Shown here one piece after another: positions 9,298-18,485 of a DNA stretch of 64,000 bases. Location: positions 124,001-188,000 of the forward strand of contig NZ_WTVS01000001.1 of NCBI RefSeq assembly GCF_012911005.2, in the 5' to 3' direction. This DNA is from Aromatoleum toluolicum (GTDB lineage Bacteria; Pseudomonadota; Gammaproteobacteria; Burkholderiales; Rhodocyclaceae). The stretch's first letter is position 1. Every line of letters starts with the position of its first letter. The translations under genes and the position numbers were made by a program. The notes under the pieces are model-generated. The model was not told the origin of the DNA. It saw only the letters and a program-made list of their open reading frames with translations, and made no database searches.

Positions 9298-9597
9298 GTT
9301 GTCGTCTCCTCACTTGATGTGATGTGCCGTTCGATTCGGCTTTTTTTCCGGTTGTCCTCGGCCGCGTCCTCGCGCAGCGGTACAACCGATGGAGGCGATT
9401 GTATGAAGCGGTTCCCCGGAGCCGTTATCCGAAATCGGCAATCCGCGACGAGATGCCGGGGACGCCCCCCGACAGGCCGCGCGACACGGTTCATTAGAAA
9501 GATTTCACTGTTCCGCGTGGGACTTTTGTATTAGTTTTGAAAGATAATCAAAGCCATAACTACAAACGGCCCTTTCCGGTCAGGAGACAATCGGGAA
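9298..9597. promoter_or_regulatory. Divergent promoter region between DUF1329 operon and AraC/EutR-like regulator
   Basis: A 300-base gap with no credible gene between two divergent genes, so it should hold promoters in both directions and the operator of the regulator. A GATAAT hexamer at 9543-9548 could be the -10 box of the regulator, but no good -35 lies 17 bases upstream. The stretch around 9481-9560 is notably more A/T-rich than its surroundings. I saw no sigma-54 -24/-12 pair and no clear direct repeat, so operator positions are left open. Confidence 0.4.
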
Positions 9598-10620
9598 ATG
9601 GATGCTCACACCCTCGCCGGGCGCAACGGCATCGCGCGCACTGCGGGCGACGACGCGTATTCCGTCGTACATCTCGACACCCGCGACGCAGACGACCACG
9701 CAGCCTGCCTGCAACACTGGAATCAGCGCTACGACCAGCTTTCGGCCGGCACCTTCACGGGCCGATTCGACGAATTCTGGTTCGACAATGTCCAAGTGTT
9801 CCGCGAACGGACCAATCAGGTCGTGCACGAGATCGGCACATCTTGGGAAGGCTCGCGCACGATCGGCGTGCCCGTCGAAATCGACGGCACCGGCTGGTAC
9901 TGCGGCGAACTCTGCAGCCTCGACTCGATCATCACGCTCAAAGGCGGCGAAGACCTCGACTACCGCACGCCACGCCTGCACGACATAGTCGCCGTGACGA
10001 CGGACAACGAAGCCTTCACTGACTACGCACTGCGCGTCGAACATCGCGACCTGGAAGCCGAAATCGGCAAGCGGCGCATCATTCCAGCCACGGCAGACCA
10101 GGCCGCGACGCTGCGCAGCTTCCTCCTCACCGTGCTTGCCAGCCTCGAGGCCACCCCGGAATTGCTGCGCCATCCGCAGATGCGCAAGGGCCTCGAACAG
10201 GCGATCTACGGCAGCATCGTCGCCGCCATCACGCCGCGCGAAGACACGCCGCGCCCGGCCACCCCCTGCCGCACCCGCCAGCTCATCGTCGACCGCGCCC
10301 GCGAGTACATGCGCGCGCACATCGACGCACCGATCACCGTCGCCGACCTATGCACCGAGCTGCGCGTCTCCCGCCGCACGCTGCAGTACAGCTTCCAGGA
10401 CATCCTCAACCTGAACCCCGTCAGCTTCCTGCGGGCCTTGCGCCTCAACGGCGTGCGACGCGAACTCAAGTCCGCCGACCCGGCGAGCCACCAGATCGCC
10501 GACATCGCCGCGCGCTGGGGCTTCTGGCACCTGTCGCACTTCGCGTCGGACTACCGCGCGATGTTCGGTGAGCTGCCCTCGGACACCCTGCGCCAAGCCA
10601 CGCCCTCCACCCACACATGA
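9598..10620 (+). CDS. AraC-family transcriptional regulator, EutR-like layout
   Basis: A 340-residue regulator. The C-terminal region (about 225-335) holds the AraC DNA-binding domain with two helix-turn-helices: VADLCTELRVSRRTLQ at 248-263 and IADIAARWGFWHLSHFASDY at 300-319. The N-terminal part resembles the ethanolamine regulator EutR in line-up: a W-x-QRYDQL-GTF-G-F motif near 41-58 and DNVQVFRE at 63-70. An AGGAGA site precedes the ATG. It is divergent from the transport/amine-oxidation run and is its likely activator. EutR senses an amine together with cobalamin; which ligand this one senses is unknown. Confidence 0.85.
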   Translation: MDAHTLAGRNGIARTAGDDAYSVVHLDTRDADDHAACLQHWNQRYDQLSAGTFTGRFDEFWFDNVQVFRERTNQVVHEIGTSWEGSRTIGVPVEIDGTGWYCGELCSLDSIITLKGGEDLDYRTPRLHDIVAVTTDNEAFTDYALRVEHRDLEAEIGKRRIIPATADQAATLRSFLLTVLASLEATPELLRHPQMRKGLEQAIYGSIVAAITPREDTPRPATPCRTRQLIVDRAREYMRAHIDAPITVADLCTELRVSRRTLQYSFQDILNLNPVSFLRALRLNGVRRELKSADPASHQIADIAARWGFWHLSHFASDYRAMFGELPSDTLRQATPSTHT

Positions 10621-10634
10621 TCCGGTGAAACCCC

Positions 10635-12668
10635 TCAGGCCACCTTGAAACGGCTCACGTCGGCAAGCAGGCTCCCCGCCAGGCTCTCCAGCCGATCCGC
10701 CGTGCGGTGGCTCTCGACCGCAATCGCGCTGTTCTCCTCGGCCATGCGCGCGATCGTCTCCACGTTGCGCGCAATCTCGGTCGACGCAACGCTCTGCTCG
10801 CGCAAGGCGTCGGAAATCTCGGCCACCGTCTCCACGACCCGGCCCGCTTCGTCGCGAATGCTCGACATCGCCGTCCCCGCCTGCTGGGCGCGCGCAACGC
10901 CCGCATTCACCTGCGTCACGCCGCCCTGCATGCTCTCCACGGCATCGCGCGCATCGCGCTGAATCGCCCCGACCATCTGGGCGATCTCCTGCGTCGACTG
11001 CGTCGTGCGCTCGGCCAGCTTGCGCACCTCGTCCGCCACCACCGCGAAGCCACGCCCCTGCTCGCCCGCGCGCGCCGCCTCGATCGCCGCATTCAGCGCC
11101 AGCAGGTTGGTCTGGTCGGCTATCTCCTTGATCACATTCACGATCGCCGAAATCTGCTCCGAGCTGCGGTCGAGTTCGGTAATCGTATCGGCTGACCCGG
11201 ACACCGCGCGCGCAATCTCCCCGATATCGGCAACCACCGACTCGACGATTTCGCCCCCTTCTCCCGACAGCTTGCCCGAGCGCTGGGCGAGCTCGTTGGC
11301 ATTGCTCGCATTGCCGGCGATATGGTCGATGCCCACCGTCATCTCTTCCACCGCCGCCGCCATGCTCGACGCCGCCTCGCTCTGCCGTTGCGAAGCGGTG
11401 TCGATCTGGCGAGCCGACTCCACCATGCCGCGCGCCGTCTCAGCCACCTGCCCCGAATTGCTCTGGATGTTCGTGATCAGGCGACACATCGTCGACGCCA
11501 TGTCGTTGAAGCTGTCGGCGATCATGTGCAGCTCGTCGCGGGCCTGCAGCCTGATCGCCGTCGTCAGGTCACCGGCCGCCAGCCGGTGGCTGCCTTCGGC
11601 GAGCCGCTTCACGCTGCCCATGATCGACAGATACACCCCGACGGACAGGTAGGCGATCGCCACCGCGACGACCACCAGCACGGCGACGTTGAAATGCAGC
11701 ACCCGCTGCGCCTCGGCGATGCGCTGCCGCAACAGCTCGTCCAGCGTCGGCAGCAGGATTTCGTTCATCTGCCGGTAGCCCACCGTGATCGCCTCGGTCG
11801 TCATCCCGAAGTACGCCGACGACGACGTGCTCTGCAGGTCGCCCGCGAGGATCTGGCGCACCACCCCGCTCACGGTCGCCAGCTTGCCGTTCATTTCCGC
11901 GAGCGACGACTCCAGCCGCTGTCCGAGGTCCGGCCGCTGTGCAACAATCTTGCGGATGTTGGTCTCGAGATCGCTCACCGCCTCGGTCACGTCACCCGCG
12001 AGCACGCTCACGCCGAGCTTGCCCGCATCGTCGATCGTGCCGCGCGCGAGCGCCGCCGACCCCCTGGCGCGCAACTGGCCCGTGCGCTCCAGCAGGTAGG
12101 GCATGCGGATCACCGCCGTCGACATCAGGTAGTAGCTGTCCTGCTGCGGATCGAAAGTCAGGCCGTACTCGTCCGCGACCGCGATCTGGAAATCCAGCAG
12201 ATTGTCGATCAGCCGCGTATGCGTCTGGAAATTCTCGGGCTGGCTCAGCTTGAGCCCCTCCTGCTTCAGCGCACTCCAGCGCGAACGGATGTCGCTCCAC
12301 CCGCTGCTGCGCACGGATTGCGGCAGCGCCGCCTCCAGCGTCTCGAGCGCACGATCAACCTCGACGGCCTTGTCTGCGCGCATCGCCCTCGCACTCTCCA
12401 AGCCCCCGAGCATCGCCGACGACAGCCCGCGGTGCTGCTGCATCAGTTCGACCGCCCTGGAGATCGGCCGCGACAGCTCCGACGCCACGAGTTCGCGCTC
12501 CGTCCGCTCGATCGTCGCATTCAACTGGCGTGCCAAGGTCAGCATCAGGCTGGCAAAGGCCACCAGGATGATCAGGCCCAGCAGGCCGAACTTCACCGGG
12601 TAACTGCAGCGATTCATCAGCCCCACTGCAGGTGCAAAAAGTACTTTCACGATGCGCTCCACAAACAT
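10635..12668 (-). CDS. Methyl-accepting chemotaxis protein
   Basis: A chemoreceptor of about 677 residues. It has a first membrane helix near residues 22-42, a helical periplasmic sensor of about 280 residues, a second helix near 325-350, a HAMP domain (ending ..[13 protein letters not shown]) and a long signalling coiled coil. The hairpin tip reads [22 protein letters not shown], split here as [14 protein letters not shown] and [13 protein letters not shown], which is the strongly conserved CheA/CheW contact. The ATG at 12668 has an AAGG site 10 bases upstream; a GTG at 12677 is in frame but too close to that site. It ends 14 bases from the convergent AraC-type gene. The ligand is unknown. 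Confidence 0.93.
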   Translation of the reverse strand: MFVERIVKVLFAPAVGLMNRCSYPVKFGLLGLIILVAFASLMLTLARQLNATIERTERELVASELSRPISRAVELMQQHRGLSSAMLGGLESARAMRADKAVEVDRALETLEAALPQSVRSSGWSDIRSRWSALKQEGLKLSQPENFQTHTRLIDNLLDFQIAVADEYGLTFDPQQDSYYLMSTAVIRMPYLLERTGQLRARGSAALARGTIDDAGKLGVSVLAGDVTEAVSDLETNIRKIVAQRPDLGQRLESSLAEMNGKLATVSGVVRQILAGDLQSTSSSAYFGMTTEAITVGYRQMNEILLPTLDELLRQRIAEAQRVLHFNVAVLVVVAVAIAYLSVGVYLSIMGSVKRLAEGSHRLAAGDLTTAIRLQARDELHMIADSFNDMASTMCRLITNIQSNSGQVAETARGMVESARQIDTASQRQSEAASSMAAAVEEMTVGIDHIAGNASNANELAQRSGKLSGEGGEIVESVVADIGEIARAVSGSADTITELDRSSEQISAIVNVIKEIADQTNLLALNAAIEAARAGEQGRGFAVVADEVRKLAERTTQSTQEIAQMVGAIQRDARDAVESMQGGVTQVNAGVARAQQAGTAMSSIRDEAGRVVETVAEISDALREQSVASTEIARNVETIARMAEENSAIAVESHRTADRLESLAGSLLADVSRFKVA

Positions 12669-12987
12669 GATCCGCACGCCTTCGGGCCGTCACCGGAGAA
12701 CCAACACATAGTCCGGCGCGGGGCATGCTGGCGATATAAGCGTATGGAGAAATACCGGAAAAGTACGTGATCCGCATCAAGAATCCATGCACGCCACATG
12801 CATTTGTCACAGAACCGGAAATTCCCGTGCCCCTCCCCGCTTGCATCCGCCGCGCGGACTTTCCCAATCCCGCATGCACGGGGGGGCAAAACACCTATTG
12901 ATCGGCTCGCGGCAAGCGCCCAGAATACTCGTCGGTATCATGCCGGCTGCACAGCAGCCTCCGGCACTGCTGTCAGGACAAGCACAC
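12669..12987. promoter_or_regulatory. Divergent intergenic region, chemoreceptor and HD-GYP-like gene
   Basis: About 320 bases between two divergent genes. It is open in the plus-strand frame of the downstream gene, and two earlier in-frame ATGs (12787 and 12940) exist, but neither has a ribosome-binding site and the translated extension is low in family-like features. The region must hold promoters for both genes. I could not single out a convincing -35/-10 pair or a flagellar sigma-28 site. Confidence 0.3.
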
Positions 12988-14259
12988 ATGCTCTTCAATA
13001 CGGTCAACCAGCACTGCCTGGAGCACATCGTCGAACTCGCGGAAACGCGGACGGTGGAAGCTGCAGAAGACATCTACGACGAACGCGGGATCAAGCTCTG
13101 GGCGAAGGGCAAGCCCGTATCCGCCGACCTGCAGGAAAAACTGCTGCGCCGCAAACTCGCGAAGCCGCTCGAAGCGACCCTTGCCGTCGAGGGCGCCGTC
13201 GCATTCGGCGATGTCGCCAGCGCATGCATGGCACACATCGAAGAGAACCCGCTGCTCGCCCGCATCGTCAACCGCGACGCGATCGGGCTCATCAACGGCA
13301 TGCGCAACGTACCGCTCCCGCAGCCGCTGCGCCTTCTGCTCACCACCGCGCATGCCAAGGGCACAGGCAGCTTCAAGCATGCACAGACCACCGTGATCAT
13401 CTGCGCCGGAATCGCCGCGCGTCTGAACGCGACCGATCACGACGCCCAACTCCTGCTGATGGCGGCCCTGGTGCACGACCTCGGCGAGATGTACATCAAC
13501 CCCGACTACCTGAACAACAGTTACCGGCTCAAACCGGGAGAATGGAAGCACGTGGCAAGCCACCCGCGCGTCGGCCAGCTCCTCATCGCCGAACTCACGA
13601 CGCTGCCGGCCGCTGTCGGCCAGTGCGTCGCGCACCATCATGAACGCCTCGACGGCAGCGGCTACCCGAACCAGGTGGACCGCAGCGGGCACAGCCGGCT
13701 CGGTGCGTGGCTCGCGGTCGCCGATTCCGTCGGCGCCATCCTGTCGCGCGGCGACGACGGCGCCGCCCTGCGCGCCTCGCTGGCGCTGCGCATCGTCCCC
13801 GAAGAATTCGACCACGATGCGGTCGCGGTCATCACGCAAGCCTTGCGCAATGGCGACGACGTGTTCGGGACAACGCCGGAGGGGAGCTTCAACGCACGCG
13901 TCCAGGAAAGCTGCCGACGCATCAACGCCGCCATGGCAGAGGCCGAATCGCTGATCGCACAGGCCCCGACGCCCTTCGTGCGACATACGGCCACCAATGC
14001 GCTCGCCCTGCTCCACAACCTGCTCAAGTCGCTGCGCTCCACCGGCGTCATGGAGGCCGATTCGCTCGGCGTCGGCAACCTCGACAGCGAACTCATCGCC
14101 GAAATCAATCTCGTGATCCGCGAAATCGAATGGCGCATGCGCAACCTCGCGCGCAACCTGCACCTGCGCGCCGAAGCGCAGACGGAAGGGTGTCCCCTCG
14201 AGCGAATCGCCCCGCTGATCCGCGCGCTCGACGGCAGCAGCAATCCCGCGACCGACTGA
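12988..14259 (+). CDS. HD-GYP-like phosphohydrolase domain protein
   Basis: A 423-residue cytoplasmic protein. An N-terminal helical region (about 1-110) is followed by an HD-GYP-like domain with HDLGE and HHERLDGSGYP motifs (near residues 165 and 215) and a C-terminal helical tail of about 110 residues. HD-GYP enzymes hydrolyse cyclic di-GMP. Here the first motif is HDLGE rather than HDIGK, and the usual pattern after GYP is weakly kept, so activity is uncertain. The ATG at 12988 was chosen because AGGA lies 9 bases upstream. The next gene encodes an HDOD protein 86 bases later. Confidence 0.78.
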   Translation: MLFNTVNQHCLEHIVELAETRTVEAAEDIYDERGIKLWAKGKPVSADLQEKLLRRKLAKPLEATLAVEGAVAFGDVASACMAHIEENPLLARIVNRDAIGLINGMRNVPLPQPLRLLLTTAHAKGTGSFKHAQTTVIICAGIAARLNATDHDAQLLLMAALVHDLGEMYINPDYLNNSYRLKPGEWKHVASHPRVGQLLIAELTTLPAAVGQCVAHHHERLDGSGYPNQVDRSGHSRLGAWLAVADSVGAILSRGDDGAALRASLALRIVPEEFDHDAVAVITQALRNGDDVFGTTPEGSFNARVQESCRRINAAMAEAESLIAQAPTPFVRHTATNALALLHNLLKSLRSTGVMEADSLGVGNLDSELIAEINLVIREIEWRMRNLARNLHLRAEAQTEGCPLERIAPLIRALDGSSNPATD

Positions 14260-14345
14260 CCGCGGCGCGGCCTGCGCCGCGCCGGACTCGGGACGGACGT
14301 CCAGGCAGGGTAGACTTTCACGAACAACATGCATCCGGGGGCGCA

Positions 14346-15206
14346 ATGAAGGATTTCGAATCTCAGGCACGAGCATTCGGCGAGCAGATCGAGGCCGAAA
14401 TTGCCGAGGGCCATCTCAGCTTCCCGACCTCGCTCGATGTCTCATTGCGCATCAAGCGTCTCGCCGACAGCCCGGCGTCCTCGCTCGAAGAGATCGCCGC
14501 GGCGGTCAAGACCGAACCCGTTCTCAGCGCCAAGACGGTGCGCATGGCCAACGCCGTCGCCCTCAACCCCCAGGCCACCCCCGTCACCAACGTCGCCGAT
14601 GCCGTGCGACGCATCGGCCTTTCGTCGCTGCGCTGCCTTGCCTTCGCCGTGGCGGCCGAACAGCTCGCGCAGGATCACCGCTCGCCCAAGATGCGCACCA
14701 TCGCCTCCGGCCTGTGGATGCACGCGATCGATGTCGCCGCCTGGTCCGGCGCCCTCGCCCGCGAACTGCGCGTCGTGAATCCCGACACCGCCATGTTCGC
14801 AGGCATGCTGGCCGACATCGGGCAGTTCCTGCTGCTGGCCCGCGCAGCCGAGTATCCCGCCCTGGAAGACGATCTGCCACGTTTTGCAGCGTTCGTGAAC
14901 ACCTGGAGCGAACCCGTCAGCGAGGCCGTGCTCGATGTGTTCGAACTGCCCGAATCGATCCTGGACGCGTTCGAGTGCAGCAATCCGTACGGCGGCTCCT
15001 GGCCCCCCGCGAACCTCGCGGACATCCTTTTCGTCGCGGAGCTTGCGGCCGAAACGCCCAATCCCTTCGACAAGCTCCTCGGGCTGGACCACCGCACCAG
15101 CCTGCTCGACGCCGCCACGCACGGCATCAACCAACAGGATCTGGACCATCTGCTCGAATCGGCCCGCGAGAACCGCCAGCTGATCCTGGCTGCGCTCCGC
15201 GGCTGA
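14346..15206 (+). CDS. HDOD domain protein
   Basis: A 286-residue soluble protein with an HDOD domain over about residues 20-215. Characteristic pieces are FPTSLDVSLRIKRLAD, a stretch of LSAKTVRMANA type (about 58-68), VADAVRRIGLSSLRCLAFAV and the degenerate HD site MHAIDVAAWSGALA with FAGMLADIGQF. HDOD proteins lack most catalytic residues and usually act in signalling or as partners of other regulators. A GGGGG run just upstream serves as ribosome-binding site. It lies between the HD-GYP-like gene and the radical SAM gene (8-base gap), so the three probably form one transcription unit. Confidence 0.85.
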   Translation: MKDFESQARAFGEQIEAEIAEGHLSFPTSLDVSLRIKRLADSPASSLEEIAAAVKTEPVLSAKTVRMANAVALNPQATPVTNVADAVRRIGLSSLRCLAFAVAAEQLAQDHRSPKMRTIASGLWMHAIDVAAWSGALARELRVVNPDTAMFAGMLADIGQFLLLARAAEYPALEDDLPRFAAFVNTWSEPVSEAVLDVFELPESILDAFECSNPYGGSWPPANLADILFVAELAAETPNPFDKLLGLDHRTSLLDAATHGINQQDLDHLLESARENRQLILAALRG

Positions 15207-15214
15207 CGCCCCCA

Positions 15215-16864
15215 ATGCGCGTCACCCTCGTCCATCCCGCCGGTTTCAACTTCGTTCCCGGACAGCCCGATTTCTCCGTGCTGGCCAATCGGATGGCGCC
15301 GATCGGCATCCTGTCGCTCGCTGCCTGGCTGGACCAGCACGGCCACCAAACCGCCGTCCACGACTGCCTCGGCCCGTTCGCGCCGCCCGGCATCGAGGCC
15401 AACGTCGCCGCCATCCTCGCCACCGAACCCGAACTCGTCGGTTTCTCGGCGACGACCTCGGCTTTCATGGACGCCGTCGACATGGCGGCAAGCATCCGGC
15501 GCCAGCGGCCGGACATCCGCATCGTGCTCGGCAACGTCCACGCCTCGTCGATCGGCGCGCCGCTGCTCGAGCACTTCCCCGAGATCGACTACCTGTGCAT
15601 CGGCGAGGGCGAAGGCCCCCTGCTCGACCTCGCCGACGGCAAGCCCGCGGCCGCGATCGACAACCTCGTGTGGCGCGACGGCCCGCGCATCGTCGCCAAC
15701 CCGCGCCGGCCGCGCATCCTCGACCTCGACGAGCTGCCCTTCCCCGCCTACGAAAAGCTCGCCGGCTTCCCCGACGGCTACCATCTGCCGCTCTTCTCGT
15801 ACGCCAAACGCCACGGCGCCACGATGATCACCTCGCGCGGCTGCCCCTACACCTGCTCGTTCTGCGACCGCACCGTGTTCGAGCGCCTCTACAAGGTCAA
15901 TTCGGCCGCGTACATCTACGCGCACATGAAGCACCTGCGCGACAAGTTCGGCGTCCATCACATCAATTTCTACGACGACCTGTTCACCGCCAGCCGCAAG
16001 CGCGTCGACGAACTGTGCCGCCTGCTCATCGAAAAGCCGCTGGGCGTGCAGTTCAACTGCGCCATCCGCACCGGCCACACCTCGCAAGAGATGCTGCACC
16101 AGCTCAAGCGCGCCGGCGCGCTGATGGTCTCGCTCGGCATCGAATCGGCCGACCCGGCGATGATGGAGCGCCACAAGGCCGGCGTCACCCTCGACGCCGT
16201 GCGCGACACCGTCCGCAAGATCCACGCCGCGGGGCTGCGCGCCAAGGGCCTCTTCATCTTCGGCCTGCCCGGGGAAACCCCGCAGACGCTGCGCGCGACC
16301 AGCGACTTCATCCTGTCGCTCGATCTCGACGAGATGAACATGACCAAGTTCAGTCCCATGTACGGCGCGCCGATCTGGGACGAATGCGCAGACGGCAGCA
16401 GCGGCGACTTCCGCGAAGACTGGCGCCTGATGAACTGCCTCAACTTCATCTACCGTCCCGAAGGCTTCGCCTCGCGCGAGGAGATGGACGCCCTCTACAA
16501 CTGGCACGTCCGCCGCTTCTACGACAGCAAGGGCTACCGCCGCCGCTTCGCCCACCGCCTGCGGGAACACCGCTGGAGTCTCTGGCACCTCGTCAGGAAC
16601 CTGCCGCGCGCGCTCAAGGCCGCCCGCTACTTCAGCGCCAACCGCGCCCAGCTCGAAGCCGCCCGGCGCGACTTCCCCACGCACCCGCGCCAGCCCGCCG
16701 GATTGAAGGCCCAACTCGGAGTCGACCTGCAGGCTGACAAGGCGCGTTCCGCCGCCCCGCCTTCCGTCGTCCGCCTGGAGCGATCCCCCACGGCACGCGG
16801 CGCGGTCCAAGGATCGCACGGCCATGCTGCGCAGCAAGTTGTCATTGCCCCGCGCGGCGCATAA
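15215..16864 (+). CDS. B12-binding-type radical SAM protein
   Basis: A 549-residue radical SAM enzyme. Residues about 1-135 resemble the cobalamin-binding-like Rossmann domain seen in this class (RVTLVHPAG start, GFSATTSAF, GEGEGPLLDL), though the canonical DxHxxG motif is not evident. The [4Fe-4S]/SAM motif is C210-PYT-C214-SF-C217. Further radical SAM signatures follow: FYDDLFTA near 253, LGIESADPAMMERHKAG near 305-320 and GLFIFGLPGET near 346-357. The last 50 or so residues are Ala/Gln-rich and unlike the family. The product is not predictable; methyltransferase, ring-contraction or hopanoid-type chemistry are all possible. The start at 15215 is 8 bases after the HDOD stop. Confidence 0.83.
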   Translation: MRVTLVHPAGFNFVPGQPDFSVLANRMAPIGILSLAAWLDQHGHQTAVHDCLGPFAPPGIEANVAAILATEPELVGFSATTSAFMDAVDMAASIRRQRPDIRIVLGNVHASSIGAPLLEHFPEIDYLCIGEGEGPLLDLADGKPAAAIDNLVWRDGPRIVANPRRPRILDLDELPFPAYEKLAGFPDGYHLPLFSYAKRHGATMITSRGCPYTCSFCDRTVFERLYKVNSAAYIYAHMKHLRDKFGVHHINFYDDLFTASRKRVDELCRLLIEKPLGVQFNCAIRTGHTSQEMLHQLKRAGALMVSLGIESADPAMMERHKAGVTLDAVRDTVRKIHAAGLRAKGLFIFGLPGETPQTLRATSDFILSLDLDEMNMTKFSPMYGAPIWDECADGSSGDFREDWRLMNCLNFIYRPEGFASREEMDALYNWHVRRFYDSKGYRRRFAHRLREHRWSLWHLVRNLPRALKAARYFSANRAQLEAARRDFPTHPRQPAGLKAQLGVDLQADKARSAAPPSVVRLERSPTARGAVQGSHGHAAQQVVIAPRGA

Positions 16865-16924
16865 GATTGTCGGTCTGAACGACCCTCCAATGGCGTGCAC
16901 ACGCCCATCCCGAGCAGGTACCCG

Positions 16925-17140
16925 ATGTCCGAGGAAGCCTTCGACCACGTCACCAGCCTGCAGATCCGGCTCACGGAGCTCCGCAACGAGCACCGCGACC
17001 TCGACGACGCCATCTCGCGTCTGCAGGACTCCCCGCAGGAAGACGAACTGCTGCTGCGCCGCCTGAAGAAGCGCAAGCTCGCCCTCAAGGACCGCATCGC
17101 CGTCATCCAGCGCATGCTCGACCCCAACGAACTGGCGTGA
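16925..17140 (+). CDS. YdcH/DUF465 family small protein
   Basis: A 71-residue charged, almost wholly helical protein matching the YdcH (DUF465) family: LQIRLTELRNEHRDLDDAI near 13-31 and LLLRRLKKRKLALKDRI near 43-59. These proteins form short antiparallel coiled coils of unknown role. The ATG has an AGCAGGT site upstream. It stands 60 bases after the radical SAM gene and 37 bases before the metY-type gene. Confidence 0.85.
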   Translation: MSEEAFDHVTSLQIRLTELRNEHRDLDDAISRLQDSPQEDELLLRRLKKRKLALKDRIAVIQRMLDPNELA

Positions 17141-17177
17141 GCCGCGCTCACCCCGAGGACAGGAAACTGCACTGCCG

Positions 17178-18482
17178 ATGACCCTACCCAAGACCTTCGG
17201 ACCCGAAACCCTCGCGCTCCACGCAGGCCAGTCTCCCGACCCCGCCTTCGGCGCCCGCGCCGCGCCGATCTACTTCACCACCAGCTACGTCTTCCCCGAC
17301 ACCGACCACGCCGCGGCGCTGTTCAACCTCGAACGCCCCGGCCACGTCTACACGCGCATCTCCAACCCGACCAACGCGATGCTCGAAGAGCGCATTGCCG
17401 CGCTCGAAGGCGGGGTCGGCGCGATCGCCGTCGCGAGCGGACAGGCCGCCCTGCACCTGGCGATCACCACGCTGATGGGCGCTGGCGGCCACATCGTCGC
17501 CTCGCACGCGCTGTATGGCGGCTCGCACAACCTGCTCGCCTACACGCTGCCGCGCTTCGGCATCACCACCACCTTCGTCGACCCGCACGACGCGGACGCC
17601 TGGCGCGCCGCCGTCCGCCCCGAGACGCGCCTCTTCTTCGGCGAATCGCTCGGCAATCCCGGCCTCGACGTGCTCGACATCCCCGCGGTCGCCGACATCG
17701 CGCACGCCCATCGCGTGCCCCTGCTGGTCGACGCGACGCTCGTCACCCCCTGCCTGCAGCGCCCGCTCGCACTCGGCGCCGACCTCGTGCTGCACTCGGC
17801 GACCAAGTTCCTCGGCGGCCACGGTGTTGCGGTGGGCGGCCTGCTCGTCGACGGCGGGCGCTTCGACTGGGAAGCCTCCGGCCTCTTCCCGACGCTCACC
17901 GAACCCTACGACGGCTTCCACGGCATGGATTTCGCCGAGGAATCGCCCATCGCCGCCTTCCTGCTGCGCGCACGGCGGGAGGGCCTGCGCGACTTCGGCG
18001 CCTGCCTGTCGCCGATGAACGCCTTCCAGATCCTGCAAGGCATGGAAACACTGCCGCTGCGCATGCGCGCCCACGTCGCCAACGCGCGCAAGGTCGCGGA
18101 ACACCTCGCGGCCCATCCGCTCGTCGCGCACGTCGCCTGGCCCGGCCTCGACAGCCACCGTGACCACGCGCTCGCCGCCCGCCTGCTGCCCGACGGCGCC
18201 GGCTCGGTGCTGTCCTTCGAATTGAAAGGCGGCCGCGCCGCCGGCCGAGCCTTCATCGAAGGCCTGCGGGTGTTCTCCCATCTGGCCAACGTCGGCGACG
18301 CCAAGTCCCTCGTGATCCACCCGGCCAGCACCACCCATTTCCGCATGTCCGCGCAGGACCTCGCCGCCGCTGGCATCGGAGAGGGCACCGTGCGCCTGTC
18401 GGTCGGACTCGAGAGCGTCGACGACCTCATCGAAGACCTCAACCGCGGCCTCTATGCCGCCAGCCGTGTCGAGCAGGGTTAA
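17178..18482 (+). CDS. metY: O-acetylhomoserine aminocarboxypropyltransferase (sulfhydrylase)
   Basis: A 434-residue PLP enzyme of the Cys/Met metabolism family. It joins O-acetylhomoserine with sulfide to form homocysteine in methionine synthesis. Family features are the N-terminal [17 protein letters not shown] near 58-65, ASGQAA at 86-91 and the PLP lysine Lys210 in [11 protein letters not shown]. The length fits MetY better than the shorter MetB/MetC enzymes, but an O-succinylhomoserine sulfhydrylase (MetZ) cannot be ruled out. The next gene begins 3 bases after its stop, so the hydrolase is probably co-translated. Confidence 0.85.
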   Translation: MTLPKTFGPETLALHAGQSPDPAFGARAAPIYFTTSYVFPDTDHAAALFNLERPGHVYTRISNPTNAMLEERIAALEGGVGAIAVASGQAALHLAITTLMGAGGHIVASHALYGGSHNLLAYTLPRFGITTTFVDPHDADAWRAAVRPETRLFFGESLGNPGLDVLDIPAVADIAHAHRVPLLVDATLVTPCLQRPLALGADLVLHSATKFLGGHGVAVGGLLVDGGRFDWEASGLFPTLTEPYDGFHGMDFAEESPIAAFLLRARREGLRDFGACLSPMNAFQILQGMETLPLRMRAHVANARKVAEHLAAHPLVAHVAWPGLDSHRDHALAARLLPDGAGSVLSFELKGGRAAGRAFIEGLRVFSHLANVGDAKSLVIHPASTTHFRMSAQDLAAAGIGEGTVRLSVGLESVDDLIEDLNRGLYAASRVEQG

Positions 18483-18485
18483 GCC

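Noticed and set aside
9298-9597. Sigma-54 promoter for the DUF1329 operon
   Set aside because: No TGGCAC-N5-TTGCA-like pair was found on the minus strand.
12787-12987. Longer N-terminus for the HD-GYP-like protein
   Set aside because: Upstream in-frame ATGs lack ribosome-binding sites and the extension has no family-like sequence.
15215-16864. The radical SAM gene as the maturase of the quinohemoprotein amine dehydrogenase
   Set aside because: It has a B12-type N-terminal region and no SPASM/twitch-like cysteine pattern expected of that maturase, and it lies 14 kb away behind unrelated genes.
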